Assembly (NCBI GenBank): GCA_004557285.1
Contig: SFEK01000021.1
Location: 1 to 20,253, forward strand
DNA: 20,253 nucleotides
Reading direction: 5' to 3'
Source of the DNA: Bacteroidales bacterium
GTDB taxonomy: Bacteria > Bacteroidota > Bacteroidia > Bacteroidales > Bacteroidaceae
The position numbers were made by a program, and so were the translations under genes. The stretch's first letter is position 1. Every line of letters starts with the position of its first letter. The notes under the pieces were generated by a model, which searched no databases, had not been told where the DNA came from, and saw only the letters and a list, made by a program, of their open reading frames with translations. Of this stretch, positions 1 to 7,563 are shown piece by piece.

Positions 1-50
1 TTAAAACATCTTTAAAGTAAACAAAAACCACGTTTCTTCAACGCTTCATG

Positions 51-81
51 TTGCTGATTTGATAAATTTCATGTATTTTTG
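51..81 (+). promoter_or_regulatory. Bacteroidetes-type promoter for engB
   Basis: A TATTTTTG box (TAnnTTTG consensus) lies at 74-81, with TTG at 51-53 giving a 20-nt spacer. Transcription would begin near 88, leaving a leader of only about 12 nt before the ATG at 100. A second candidate upstream box (TTTG at 58-61) is too close. Confidence 0.6.
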
Positions 82-99
82 CACAAAAATTATGGATTT

Positions 100-702
100 A
101 TGGAAATCAAGAAGTCAGAATTTACGATAAGCAGTCCAACCGTGCAGATGTGCCCCAAGGACAACAAGGCCGAGTATGCTTTTATTGGCCGAAGCAATGT
201 GGGCAAATCGAGCCTTATCAATATGCTTTGCAACCACAAGGGGCTGGCCAAAACATCCGCTACACCGGGCAAGACTCTGCTCATCAACCATTTCATCATC
301 AACAACGAGTGGTATCTGGTTGACCTTCCGGGCTATGGCTTTGCCAAACGTTCCAAGGTGATGCAGAAGAAGCTGGAGCAGATGATCAGTTCTTATATTC
401 TCATGCGAGAACAGTTGGTCAATGTGTTTGTGCTCATCGACATCAGGCACGATCCCCAAGCCATTGATATGGAGTTTATCAACTGGTTGGGCGAGAGCAA
501 CATTCCGTTCTCCATTGTCTTTACCAAGGCCGACAAACTGGCCGTGACCAAGGTGAAACCGGCTGCCGAAAAATATATGGAAAAACTGAGGGAAACCTGG
601 GAAGAACTGCCGCCATATTTTATAACAAGCAGCGAAAAGAAAACGGGTCGCGAAGAGATACTCGACTATATCGACGGAATCAACAAACAGATGAAAGAGT
701 AG
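100..702 (+). CDS. engB: Ribosome biogenesis GTPase EngB (YsxC/YihA)
   Basis: This is a 200-aa cytoplasmic GTPase of the TrmE-Era-EngA-YihA family, which in other bacteria assists late assembly of the large ribosomal subunit. All G motifs are visible: G1 GRSNVGKSS at residues 30-38, G2 around ATPGKT (54-59), G3 DLPGYG (75-80), G4 TKAD (142-145) and a G5-like SSEKK near 177. The length is normal for the family. I chose the ATG at 100; an in-frame TTG at 79 lies inside the -7 promoter box and would add seven residues not expected in the family. The ABC-F gene follows after 6 nt, so the two are probably co-transcribed and both act on ribosomes. Confidence 0.95.
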   Translation: MEIKKSEFTISSPTVQMCPKDNKAEYAFIGRSNVGKSSLINMLCNHKGLAKTSATPGKTLLINHFIINNEWYLVDLPGYGFAKRSKVMQKKLEQMISSYILMREQLVNVFVLIDIRHDPQAIDMEFINWLGESNIPFSIVFTKADKLAVTKVKPAAEKYMEKLRETWEELPPYFITSSEKKTGREEILDYIDGINKQMKE

Positions 703-708
703 GGGGCA

Positions 709-2526
709 ATGGTATCTACTGAACAGATAAGAAAAAACGTCAAGGTGACAGGTGGCAAGGAAAACTGCTATCTTGATGTGCAGCGTCTCACCAAATCGTT
801 TGGCGCCCATGTGTTGTTTCAAGACATTTCATTCAGCATTTCCGAAGGACAGAAGGTTGGGTTGGTGGCCAAAAACGGAACGGGAAAATCCACCCTGCTC
901 TCCATCCTGTGCGGCAGGGAAAGTCGTGATGAGGGCGACATCATCTACCGTCGCGACATCAAGGTGGGGTTTCTTGAACAGACACCTCAGTTCAATGCCG
1001 AAGATACCGTGCTCGATGCTTGCTTCAACCATCAGGGCGATGATGAAAAGATATTGAAGGCCAAACAGATACTCACCCAATTGAGGATTTCAGACCTCAC
1101 CAAACCCATGGGTGAACTCAGCGGTGGACAGCAAAGGCGTGTGGCCCTGGCCAATGTGCTCATTACAGAGCCCGACATGCTCATTCTTGACGAGCCCACC
1201 AACCACCTCGACCTTGACATGATTGAGTGGCTGGAGGGATTTCTTGCCCGTGGCAACAAGACATTGCTCATGGTGACACACGACAGATTCTTCCTCGACC
1301 GTGTATGCAACCTCATCCTTGAACTCGACAACAAGACCATCTATACCTATCGCGGCAATTTCAGCTATTATCTCGAAAAACGCCAGGAGCGTATCGACAA
1401 CACAAGAGCTGAAATAGCTCGTGCCAACAACCTCTACCGCAAAGAGCTGGAATGGATGCGCCGTATGCCACAGGCCAGAGGCCACAAGGCAAAATACCGC
1501 GAGGAGGCTTTCTACGAACTGGAGAAAACGGCCAAACAGCGCATCGAAGAGCGGCAAGTGCGGCTCAAGTCGCGCAATGTTTATATCGGCAGCAAGATAT
1601 TCGAGTGTCAGTATATCTCGAAGGCATGGAGTGAAGACAATGTCATTCTCAAGGATTTCTACTACAATTTTGCCCGCTATGAGAAGATGGGTATCGTGGG
1701 CAACAACGGCACAGGAAAAACCACCTTTATCAAGATGTTGCTCGGACTGGAAAAGCCCGACAACGGACGCTTTGACATTGGACAAACCGTGCGCTTCGGC
1801 TATTTCTCGCAGGAAGGCATGGCATTTGACGACCAGCAGAAGGTGATTGATGTGGTGCGCGACATTGCCGACTATATCGACATGGGCGGCGGCAGACACC
1901 TCACCGCCTCGCAACTGTTGCAGCATTTCCTTTTCACACCCGAACAGCAGCACAACTATGTGTATAAGCTGAGTGGCGGCGAAAGGAGAAAACTCTATCT
2001 CTGCACCGTGTTGATGAAAAACCCCAACTTTCTGGTGCTTGACGAACCTACCAACGACCTCGATATCCAGACACTTGAGATATTCGAGGAATATCTTGCC
2101 GACTTTCCCGGTTGTGTCATCATCGTCAGCCACGACCGCTATTTTATGGACAAAGTGGTCGATCATCTGTTGGTGTTCAAAGGACAGGGCAATGTCATGG
2201 ATTTTCCCGGCAACTATACCCAATACCGCTCATGGGCTGCACTCAAGAGCAAGGATGAAGTGCCTGCAGAAAAGACTGCCGCAAAGCCACGGGAACGCAG
2301 TCAGCAGCAGAAACGCAAACTGACGTACAAGGAGAAGATAGAATTTGAACAGTTGGAAAAAGACATTGCCGCATTGGAGGCAGAAAAAGCCGATATTGAG
2401 CAACAACTGTGCAGCGGCAACCTGTCAATCGACGAACTGACAGAGAAGAGCCGCCGGCTTCCTCTCATCAAAGACGAACTTGACGAAAAGGAAATGCGTT
2501 GGCTTGAACTGAGCGAAAATGCCTAA
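709..2526 (+). CDS. ABC-F family ATPase (Uup-like)
   Basis: A 605-aa soluble protein with two ABC nucleotide-binding domains and no membrane segment, the ABC-F arrangement. Domain 1 has Walker A AKNGTGKST (54-62), signature LSGGQ (137-141) and Walker B with DEPTNHLD (161-168). Domain 2 has Walker A GNNGTGKTT (331-339), signature LSGGE (421-425) and DEPTNDLD (445-452). Between them, residues 220-290 form the charged helical linker that reaches into the ribosome in ABC-F proteins. The C-terminal 80 residues (about 535-600) are rich in E, K and L and should form a coiled coil, as in Uup. ABC-F proteins bind the ribosomal E site and resolve stalls, and some give antibiotic resistance; nothing here singles out resistance. 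Its place 6 nt after engB fits a ribosome role. Which ABC-F subgroup it belongs to is uncertain. Confidence 0.93.
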   Translation: MVSTEQIRKNVKVTGGKENCYLDVQRLTKSFGAHVLFQDISFSISEGQKVGLVAKNGTGKSTLLSILCGRESRDEGDIIYRRDIKVGFLEQTPQFNAEDTVLDACFNHQGDDEKILKAKQILTQLRISDLTKPMGELSGGQQRRVALANVLITEPDMLILDEPTNHLDLDMIEWLEGFLARGNKTLLMVTHDRFFLDRVCNLILELDNKTIYTYRGNFSYYLEKRQERIDNTRAEIARANNLYRKELEWMRRMPQARGHKAKYREEAFYELEKTAKQRIEERQVRLKSRNVYIGSKIFECQYISKAWSEDNVILKDFYYNFARYEKMGIVGNNGTGKTTFIKMLLGLEKPDNGRFDIGQTVRFGYFSQEGMAFDDQQKVIDVVRDIADYIDMGGGRHLTASQLLQHFLFTPEQQHNYVYKLSGGERRKLYLCTVLMKNPNFLVLDEPTNDLDIQTLEIFEEYLADFPGCVIIVSHDRYFMDKVVDHLLVFKGQGNVMDFPGNYTQYRSWAALKSKDEVPAEKTAAKPRERSQQQKRKLTYKEKIEFEQLEKDIAALEAEKADIEQQLCSGNLSIDELTEKSRRLPLIKDELDEKEMRWLELSENA

Positions 2527-2551
2527 GGGTGATTTGTGAACTGTTTATACT

Positions 2552-2586
2552 GATTTGCCGAATCGTACTGTTGGATTCGGCAAATC
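2552..2586. terminator. 13-bp hairpin after the ABC-F gene
   Basis: GATTTGCCGAATC at 2552-2564 is the exact reverse complement of 2574-2586, with a 9-nt loop. It lies 25 nt past the ABC-F stop codon, between convergent genes, so it could end transcription from either side. There is no T tract after it, and its right half is part of the 22-bp array, so an intrinsic terminator role is only likely. Confidence 0.5.
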
Positions 2587-2682
2587 GTACTATACGATAT
2601 TGAAAATCGTACTGTTGGATTTGGCAAATCGTACTATACGATATTGAAAATCGTACTATACGATTCGGCAAATCGTTTAGAG
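2561..2682. repeat. 22-bp tandem repeat array
   Basis: Five head-to-tail 22-bp units start at 2561, 2583, 2605, 2627 and 2649, with a partial sixth at 2671. All begin AATCGTACT. Types alternate: A units (2561, 2605) continue with GTTGGATTYGGCA, and B units (2583, 2627) with ATACGATATTGAA. The fifth starts as B and ends as A. Each B unit holds a perfect dyad ATCGTA-CTA-TACGAT. A weaker relic of an A unit can be seen before 2561. It lies between convergent genes and is not coding. Confidence 0.85.
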
Positions 2683-2686
2683 GGTA

Positions 2687-3076
2687 TCAAGAAACCTTGC
2701 CTTTGGCGTTGGCCTTGCTCTGGAATTTTTCGTTGTTGATGATGAAACGCTCATGAACCCCTTTGCCCACAAGTCCACACTCGTCATACACCGCCGCCTC
2801 AAAACGCAGTTTGCGGCCATCCACATCCACCAGTTCGGTTTCACACCACACCTTCATGCCCAATGGGGTAGGGGCAAGGTGTTCTATCTGCAGCAATGTG
2901 CCAACTGTGCCTTGTCCTTCTTCAAGACAGGGGGCAATGCTCCGCCATGCGGTCTCCTCAATCAAGGCAATCATGGCAGGAGTGGCAAACACGTCGAGTG
3001 TGCCGCTCTTCATCTGTTTCGCCGTGAGTTTTTCTTCAACGACAAGTTCAATGCGATTCTTTATTCCTTTCTCCAT
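2687..3076 (-). CDS. Hotdog-fold thioesterase, fluoroacetyl-CoA thioesterase (FlK)-like
   Basis: A 129-aa single-domain hotdog protein. It resembles the FlK-like thioesterases: DVFATPAMIALIEETA at 28-43, TVGTLLQIEHLAPTPLG at 57-73, and a C-terminal GVHERFIIN segment. The catalytic triad of FlK (Thr, Glu 8 residues later, His 26 after that) has matching residues here at T32, E40 and H66 with the same spacing. The family hydrolyses acyl-CoA thioesters; FlK itself takes fluoroacetyl-CoA, but most relatives have unknown substrates, so the substrate is not assigned. The ATG at 3076 is the only good start. It is transcribed away from the glucosaminidase gene and towards the ABC-F gene. Confidence 0.85.
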   Translation of the reverse strand: MEKGIKNRIELVVEEKLTAKQMKSGTLDVFATPAMIALIEETAWRSIAPCLEEGQGTVGTLLQIEHLAPTPLGMKVWCETELVDVDGRKLRFEAAVYDECGLVGKGVHERFIINNEKFQSKANAKGKVS

Positions 3077-3096
3077 AATTAATACATTTATGTGTG

Positions 3097-3104
3097 CAAA
3101 TTTA
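3097..3104 (-). promoter_or_regulatory. -7 box for the thioesterase gene
   Basis: TAAATTTG on the minus strand matches TAnnTTTG, 20 nt upstream of the start codon. I found no good -33 TTTG at the usual distance, so this is weaker than the opposing promoter. Confidence 0.45.
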
Positions 3105-3144
3105 GTAATAGTTTCAGAGATTATGGAATTTTATTGTTTAAAAT

Positions 3145-3175
3145 TTTGTAAACAATCAGATTTGCCTTAATTTTG
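3145..3175 (+). promoter_or_regulatory. Promoter for the glucosaminidase gene
   Basis: TTTG at 3145-3148, a 19-nt spacer, then TAATTTTG at 3168-3175: an exact fit to the Bacteroidetes consensus. The start codon follows 20 nt after the -7 box. Confidence 0.7.
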
Positions 3176-3195
3176 CAGAAATTTGCAATTACCAC

Positions 3196-4113
3196 ATGAA
3201 ACGTCATTTGATTTTAGGATTAATCTGCTGTCTGTGCTTCAGTTCGTTGTCAGCACAGATGAAGTGGAATGCTGTTTATCAGGCCTACATCGACCAGTAT
3301 AAGGACCTGGCCATTGCCGAAATGCTGAAATACAACATCCCCGCCAGCATCACACTGGCACAGGGCCTGCTCGAGAGCAACGCCGGAAGGAGCGACCTCT
3401 CGGTCAAGGGCAACAACCATTTCGGCATCAAATGCCACGACTGGCTCGGTGCCACTACATACCACGATGATGATGCCCGTAATGAATGTTTCAGGGCTTA
3501 CCGCGATGTGTATGAAAGTTTTGAAGACCACAGCAAGTTCCTGGCCAAGCAGCCCAGATATAGCAAACTTTTCCATTTGAAACGTACCGACTACAAGGGA
3601 TGGGCGCACGGACTAAAAAGCTGCGGTTATGCCACCAGTCCTACATACGCCAAGAAACTGATTGACATCATCGAACTATACAAGCTGCACAATTATGACA
3701 AGGCCAGCCATTACGACAAGTTCATGGTTGACCGTTCGGCCGTGGCTGACAATGGCACCGGTCACGTGTCGCACCAAATCCATGCCTACAACAAGAATTA
3801 TTATATTAAGGTAAAGCGAGGCGACACCTTCAAGTCGCTGGGTAAAGAACTGGGTATATCGTACAAGAAACTGGCCAAATACAACGAACGTGACAAGAAT
3901 GACCAGCTACAGGTGGGCGAAATCATTTATCTGAAAAAGAAACAGGCCAAGGCCGACAAGGTGTATAAACATCGTCGCCATCGTGTGAAACCTGGCGAGA
4001 GCATGTACACCATAGCACAATATTATGGCATACGCACCTCAAGTCTCTACAGAATGAACCGCCTGAGCAAGTATTATACCATCAGGGTTGGTGACGAACT
4101 CCGTGTCAGATGA
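3196..4113 (+). CDS. Secreted glucosaminidase (GH73-type) with two LysM domains
   Basis: A 305-aa exported peptidoglycan hydrolase. Residues 1-20 are a signal peptide with probable signal peptidase I cleavage after SLSA; the CC pair at 11-12 is not a good lipobox. Residues 25-165 match the glucosaminidase domain (SITLAQGLLESNAGRSDL, with E60 as likely catalytic acid, then GNNHFGIKC and a conserved GYATSPTYAKKLI). Two LysM peptidoglycan-binding repeats follow at about 203-247 and 262-305, joined by a basic linker. The family cuts the glycan strand at N-acetylglucosamine and acts in growth or cell separation. The enzyme should work in the periplasm. It stands alone, with its own promoter. Confidence 0.9.
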   Translation: MKRHLILGLICCLCFSSLSAQMKWNAVYQAYIDQYKDLAIAEMLKYNIPASITLAQGLLESNAGRSDLSVKGNNHFGIKCHDWLGATTYHDDDARNECFRAYRDVYESFEDHSKFLAKQPRYSKLFHLKRTDYKGWAHGLKSCGYATSPTYAKKLIDIIELYKLHNYDKASHYDKFMVDRSAVADNGTGHVSHQIHAYNKNYYIKVKRGDTFKSLGKELGISYKKLAKYNERDKNDQLQVGEIIYLKKKQAKADKVYKHRRHRVKPGESMYTIAQYYGIRTSSLYRMNRLSKYYTIRVGDELRVR

Positions 4114-4203
4114 TTTGACAACGCAAAACGGATATTGGAAAATGAACGTTTTAAAAACTTGTAATTGGCATTATGATAAATAGGGTATTTGGAAATATGG
4201 AGG

Positions 4204-4335
4204 TATTTGTAATACCGAGGTATTGGGAATATGGAAATATTGATTTACGGAAGTATTGATGTATGGAAGTATTTGTAATACGGAGGCATTTGGAATATGG
4301 AAATATTGATTTACGGAAGTATAGATTTACGGAAG
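4204..4335. repeat. Two copies of a 66-bp repeat upstream of uvrA
   Basis: Copy 1 (4204-4269) and copy 2 (4270-4335) abut and differ at about 6 of 66 positions. Each begins with a dyad, GTATT-TGT-AATAC (4203-4215 and 4269-4281), and contains GATTTACGGAAGTAT. Shorter internal echoes (GGAAATATTGAT, GGAAGTATTGAT, a second GATTTACGGAAG in copy 2) point to growth from a unit of about 15 bp. The rest of 4114-4203 is AT-rich with no gene that I can see. Confidence 0.85.
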
Positions 4336-4408
4336 TATTGGCTACATGTTAAGTGCCATAATTGATATAGCTTTAAGCGAAGATAATGATGATAATGTGG
4401 ATATAACG

Positions 4409-7216
4409 ATGAGCGAATATATACATATCAAGAACGTGCGGGTGAACAACTTGAAGAATGTGACGATAGACATTCCGCACAACAAGTTTATCGTGTTTAC
4501 CGGAGTGTCGGGTTCCGGCAAATCTTCATTGGCGTTTGACACACTATATGCCGAAGGCCAACGACGCTATGTAGAGAGTCTTTCGGCTTATGCCCGCCAG
4601 TTTTTGGGCAAGATGAACAAGCCCGACTTCGATTATATCAAGGGATTACCGCCGGCCATTGCCGTGGAACAGAAAGTGAATACGCGCAATCCTCGCTCTA
4701 CGGTGGGAACAAGCACCGAGATTTATGATTATCTGCGTATGCTCTTCGCCCGTATTGGCCACACTTATTCGCCGGTTAGCGGACAAGAGGTCAAAAAGCA
4801 CACCACCGAAGACATTTTGGCCTGCATCGACACTTTCTCCGAAGGAACCAAGTTCGTGATATTGGCATCCCTGCGTGTGGCAGCTGACAATACGCTTGGC
4901 AAACAGCTGCAGCTGAAACTGCAACAGGGCTTTGCACGCATATTCTACCAAGGTGAGTTCAAACGTATTGAAGATGTGATAGAACATGCCGATGAAATGG
5001 ATGCCAATGAGGTGTTCATCATGATCGACCGCCTGTCGGTTGACCATTCTTCTGACACCGTGTCGCGTATTAACGATTCGTTGGAAACGGCATTTTTTGA
5101 GGGAGACGGCACTTGCCGACTGGTGTTCTTCCCTTCCAATCTCACCTACGACTTCTCCGACAAGTTTGAGGCCGACGGCATTCGCTTTGAAGAGCCCAAC
5201 GACAATATGTTTTCGTTCAACTCCCCTATCGGTGCCTGCCCCATGTGCGAAGGTTTTGGCAGCGTTATCGGTATCGATGAACGACTGGTTATCCCCAATC
5301 CATCGCTGAGCGTATTCGACGGATGTGTGCAATGCTGGCACGGCGAGAAGATGGGACAATGGAAAGAAGCCTTCTGCATGGAGGCCGCCAAGAACAGTTT
5401 CAACATCTTTGAGCCCTATTACAACCTTTCGGCCAAGGAGAAGGAATGGCTGTGGCATGGCCTGCCCTCGGAAAACTGCAAGAATCTGGATGACAAGGTG
5501 TGCATCGACTCGTTTTTCAAGATGGTGAAGGACAACCAGTACAAGATACAGTACAGGGTGATGATGAGCCGCTACCGTGGCAAAACGCTATGCCCTGAAT
5601 GTAGGGGCACCCGACTGAAAAAAGAGGCTGATTATGTGAAAATCAACGGCAAGAGCATCAGCAATCTGGTGGAAATGCCCATCGTCAACCTGAAGCAATG
5701 GTTTGAGCATCTGCAACTTGACGAGCATGAGCAGGCGGTGAGCAAAAGGCTGATGACCGAACTGAACAACCGTATTCAGTTTCTGCTGGATGTGGGCTTG
5801 GGATATCTCACCCTCAACCGTACGTCGAACACGCTGAGTGGTGGAGAAAGCCAGCGCATCAACCTGACTACGGCCTTGGGCAGCAGTCTGGTGGGGTCTC
5901 TGTATATTCTCGACGAACCGAGCATCGGGCTTCACAGCAAGGACACCGAAAAACTGATACGTGTGCTCAGGCAGTTGCAGGCTCTTGGCAACACGGTGAT
6001 TGTGGTGGAGCACGACGAAGATATCATCAGGGCCGCCGATTATTTGGTGGATTTAGGTCCTGATGCCGGACGCCTGGGTGGCGAAGTGGTGTTCCAAGGC
6101 GACCCCAAAGTCATCAGCAAAGAGGATGAACAGGTGTTTGCCCAAAGCCACACGGTGAAGTATCTTTTAGGCAAGGTGCACATTCCGCTGCCTGATGGGC
6201 GTAGAGTCTGGAACAAGAGCATCGTGGTGAAGGGCGCACGCATGAACAATCTCTGTGGTATTGATGTGTCGTTTCCGCTCAATGTGTTCACGGTGGTGAC
6301 GGGCGTGAGCGGTTCGGGCAAATCATCGTTGGTCAAGGGCATCCTCTACCCTGCCCTGAAACGCCGTCTCGACGAGGTGGCCGACATGCCCGGTGAATAT
6401 GCCTCATTGGAGGGCGACTGGCGCGACATCCACCATGTGGAAATGGTCAACCAGAATCCCATTGGCAAGAGCACCCGTTCCAACCCCGTTACCTATGTCA
6501 AGGCGTTCGACGATATACGGCAGTTGTTTGCCGAGCAGCCGCTTGCCCGCCAGTTGGGGTTCACCTCTCAGTATTTTTCGTTCAATGCTGAGGGCGGACG
6601 TTGTGAAACCTGCAAGGGCTCAGGCGTGATCACGGTCGAGATGCAGTTTATGTCCGACCTTGAACTGGTGTGCGATGCCTGCCATGGCAAGCGTTTCAAG
6701 CGTGATGTGCTGGAGGTGAAATATGAGGGCAAGAATATCTACGACATTCTGGAAATGACTGTCCAGGAGGCCATCGAGTTTTTCGAAGCCCACGGGCAAC
6801 ATTCCATTGTCAACAAGTTGCAGCCGCTGAGCGATGTGGGTTTGGGTTATATCAAACTTGGACAGAGTTCTTCTACCTTGTCGGGTGGCGAAAACCAGCG
6901 CGTGAAGCTGGCCTATTATCTTGGCAAAGAGAAGGTTGACCCTACCCTATTCATTTTCGACGAACCTACCACAGGCCTGCACTTCCACGACATCAAAAAA
7001 CTGCTCAAGGCTTTTGACGCTCTCATCCTGCGTGGACATTCCATCATCGTGATTGAACACAACCTTGATGTCATCAAATGTGCCGACCACATCATCGACC
7101 TTGGTCCCGATGGTGGCGACAAGGGTGGACGCCTCGTATTTTCCGGTACTCCCGAAGACATCGTGCATTGCCGTGAAAGCGTGACGGGAAGGTTTTTGAG
7201 AGAGAAATTGGAGTAA
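4409..7216 (+). CDS. uvrA: Excinuclease ABC subunit UvrA
   Basis: A 935-aa ATPase that finds bulky DNA lesions and loads UvrB in nucleotide excision repair. From the chosen start: Walker A GVSGSGKSS at 32-40, UvrB-binding region about 120-225, signature LSGGES (476-481) with ILDEPSIGLH, second Walker A (632-640), a zinc module C732-X2-C735-X19-C755-X2-C758, and second signature LSGGEN (824-829) with FDEPTTGLH. The first zinc module is incomplete: the rear pair C277/C280 is kept, but the front C-X2-C pair is replaced by FSDKFEADG. I chose the ATG at 4409 (MSEYIHIKNVRV) because it fits the family's N-terminus; an in-frame ATG at 4346 would add 21 acidic residues. No clear promoter; TAGCTTTA at 4368-4375 is one mismatch from the -7 consensus. 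Confidence 0.95.
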   Translation: MSEYIHIKNVRVNNLKNVTIDIPHNKFIVFTGVSGSGKSSLAFDTLYAEGQRRYVESLSAYARQFLGKMNKPDFDYIKGLPPAIAVEQKVNTRNPRSTVGTSTEIYDYLRMLFARIGHTYSPVSGQEVKKHTTEDILACIDTFSEGTKFVILASLRVAADNTLGKQLQLKLQQGFARIFYQGEFKRIEDVIEHADEMDANEVFIMIDRLSVDHSSDTVSRINDSLETAFFEGDGTCRLVFFPSNLTYDFSDKFEADGIRFEEPNDNMFSFNSPIGACPMCEGFGSVIGIDERLVIPNPSLSVFDGCVQCWHGEKMGQWKEAFCMEAAKNSFNIFEPYYNLSAKEKEWLWHGLPSENCKNLDDKVCIDSFFKMVKDNQYKIQYRVMMSRYRGKTLCPECRGTRLKKEADYVKINGKSISNLVEMPIVNLKQWFEHLQLDEHEQAVSKRLMTELNNRIQFLLDVGLGYLTLNRTSNTLSGGESQRINLTTALGSSLVGSLYILDEPSIGLHSKDTEKLIRVLRQLQALGNTVIVVEHDEDIIRAADYLVDLGPDAGRLGGEVVFQGDPKVISKEDEQVFAQSHTVKYLLGKVHIPLPDGRRVWNKSIVVKGARMNNLCGIDVSFPLNVFTVVTGVSGSGKSSLVKGILYPALKRRLDEVADMPGEYASLEGDWRDIHHVEMVNQNPIGKSTRSNPVTYVKAFDDIRQLFAEQPLARQLGFTSQYFSFNAEGGRCETCKGSGVITVEMQFMSDLELVCDACHGKRFKRDVLEVKYEGKNIYDILEMTVQEAIEFFEAHGQHSIVNKLQPLSDVGLGYIKLGQSSSTLSGGENQRVKLAYYLGKEKVDPTLFIFDEPTTGLHFHDIKKLLKAFDALILRGHSIIVIEHNLDVIKCADHIIDLGPDGGDKGGRLVFSGTPEDIVHCRESVTGRFLREKLE

Positions 7217-7306
7217 TGGGTTAAAGGTTAAAGGGTTAAAATGGTTAAAGGGTGAAATGGTTAAATGGGTGAAATGGTTGAAAGGTTAAAAGGGTGAAGG
7301 GTTGAA
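7217..7306. repeat. Degenerate GGGTTAAA repeats, C-free + strand
   Basis: Right after the uvrA stop codon come about eleven units of 7-9 bp, such as GGTTAAA, GGGTTAAAA, GGGTGAAA and TGGTTGAAA. The + strand has no C at all from 7186 to 7319 (134 nt, including the end of uvrA). From 7320 to about 7400 the DNA remains G-rich and C-poor, with looser GGTTGATGG-like motifs. No gene and no hairpin is apparent here. Confidence 0.8.
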
Positions 7307-7449
7307 AGAAGAAAAAGGTCAATCGGTTGATGGTTTGTTGTAATGATTGGTGGATGGGTTAATGGGATGTGATGGCTTGGATGAATGAAAAAATAAGTTA
7401 AATCATTTCTTTTATGCCCTTTGGCGTGCATTAATACAAAAAAAATATG

Positions 7450-7457
7450 TACCTTTG
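7450..7457 (+). promoter_or_regulatory. -7 box for the tRNA pair
   Basis: TACCTTTG matches TAnnTTTG, 23 nt before the first mature tRNA base. The only TTTG nearby upstream (7420-7423) has a 26-nt spacer, longer than usual, so the -33 element is uncertain. Confidence 0.5.
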
Positions 7458-7480
7458 CAACGCTTTTGACAATACGGTTT

Positions 7481-7553
7481 GCCGATATGGCTCAGTTGGT
7501 AGAGCAATTCATTCGTAATGAATAGGTCCCGGGTTCGAGTCCCGGTATCGGCT
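7481..7553 (+). tRNA. tRNA-Thr (anticodon CGU)
   Basis: A full 73-nt cloverleaf. Acceptor GCCGATA pairs with TATCGGC, the D arm is GCTC/GAGC, and the anticodon stem ATTCA/TGAAT closes the loop TTCGTAA, giving anticodon CGU for ACG codons. The T arm is CCGGG-TTCGAGT-CCCGG. The discriminator base is U and the 3' CCA is not encoded. tRNA-Gly follows after 10 nt, so the two are likely cut from one transcript. Confidence 0.95.
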
Positions 7554-7563
7554 CAAGCGTTTT

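Noticed and set aside
1090..2223. A 377-aa open frame on the minus strand inside the ABC-F gene
   Set aside because: It is antisense to a clearly conserved protein and has no family motifs; long antisense frames are common in this codon usage.
709..2526. Antibiotic-resistance ABC-F gene
   Set aside because: It has the Uup-like coiled-coil end and a housekeeping context after engB; nothing visible points to resistance.
2468..2671. A 67-aa minus-strand reading frame with repeated IVRF / STI motifs across the 22-bp array
   Set aside because: It is the array read in frame shifts (22 is not a multiple of 3), has no start signal and runs into the ABC-F gene.
2561..2682. CRISPR array
   Set aside because: The 22-bp units abut with no unique spacers, and there are no cas genes.
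4203..4335. CRISPR or phage attachment site near uvrA
   Set aside because: The copies abut without spacers, there is no integrase gene, and the two copies differ in several positions.
7465..7472. TTGACA just before tRNA-Thr, like a sigma-70 -35 box
   Set aside because: It is only about 10 nt from the mature tRNA start, too close to act as a -35 element; the TACCTTTG box upstream fits better.
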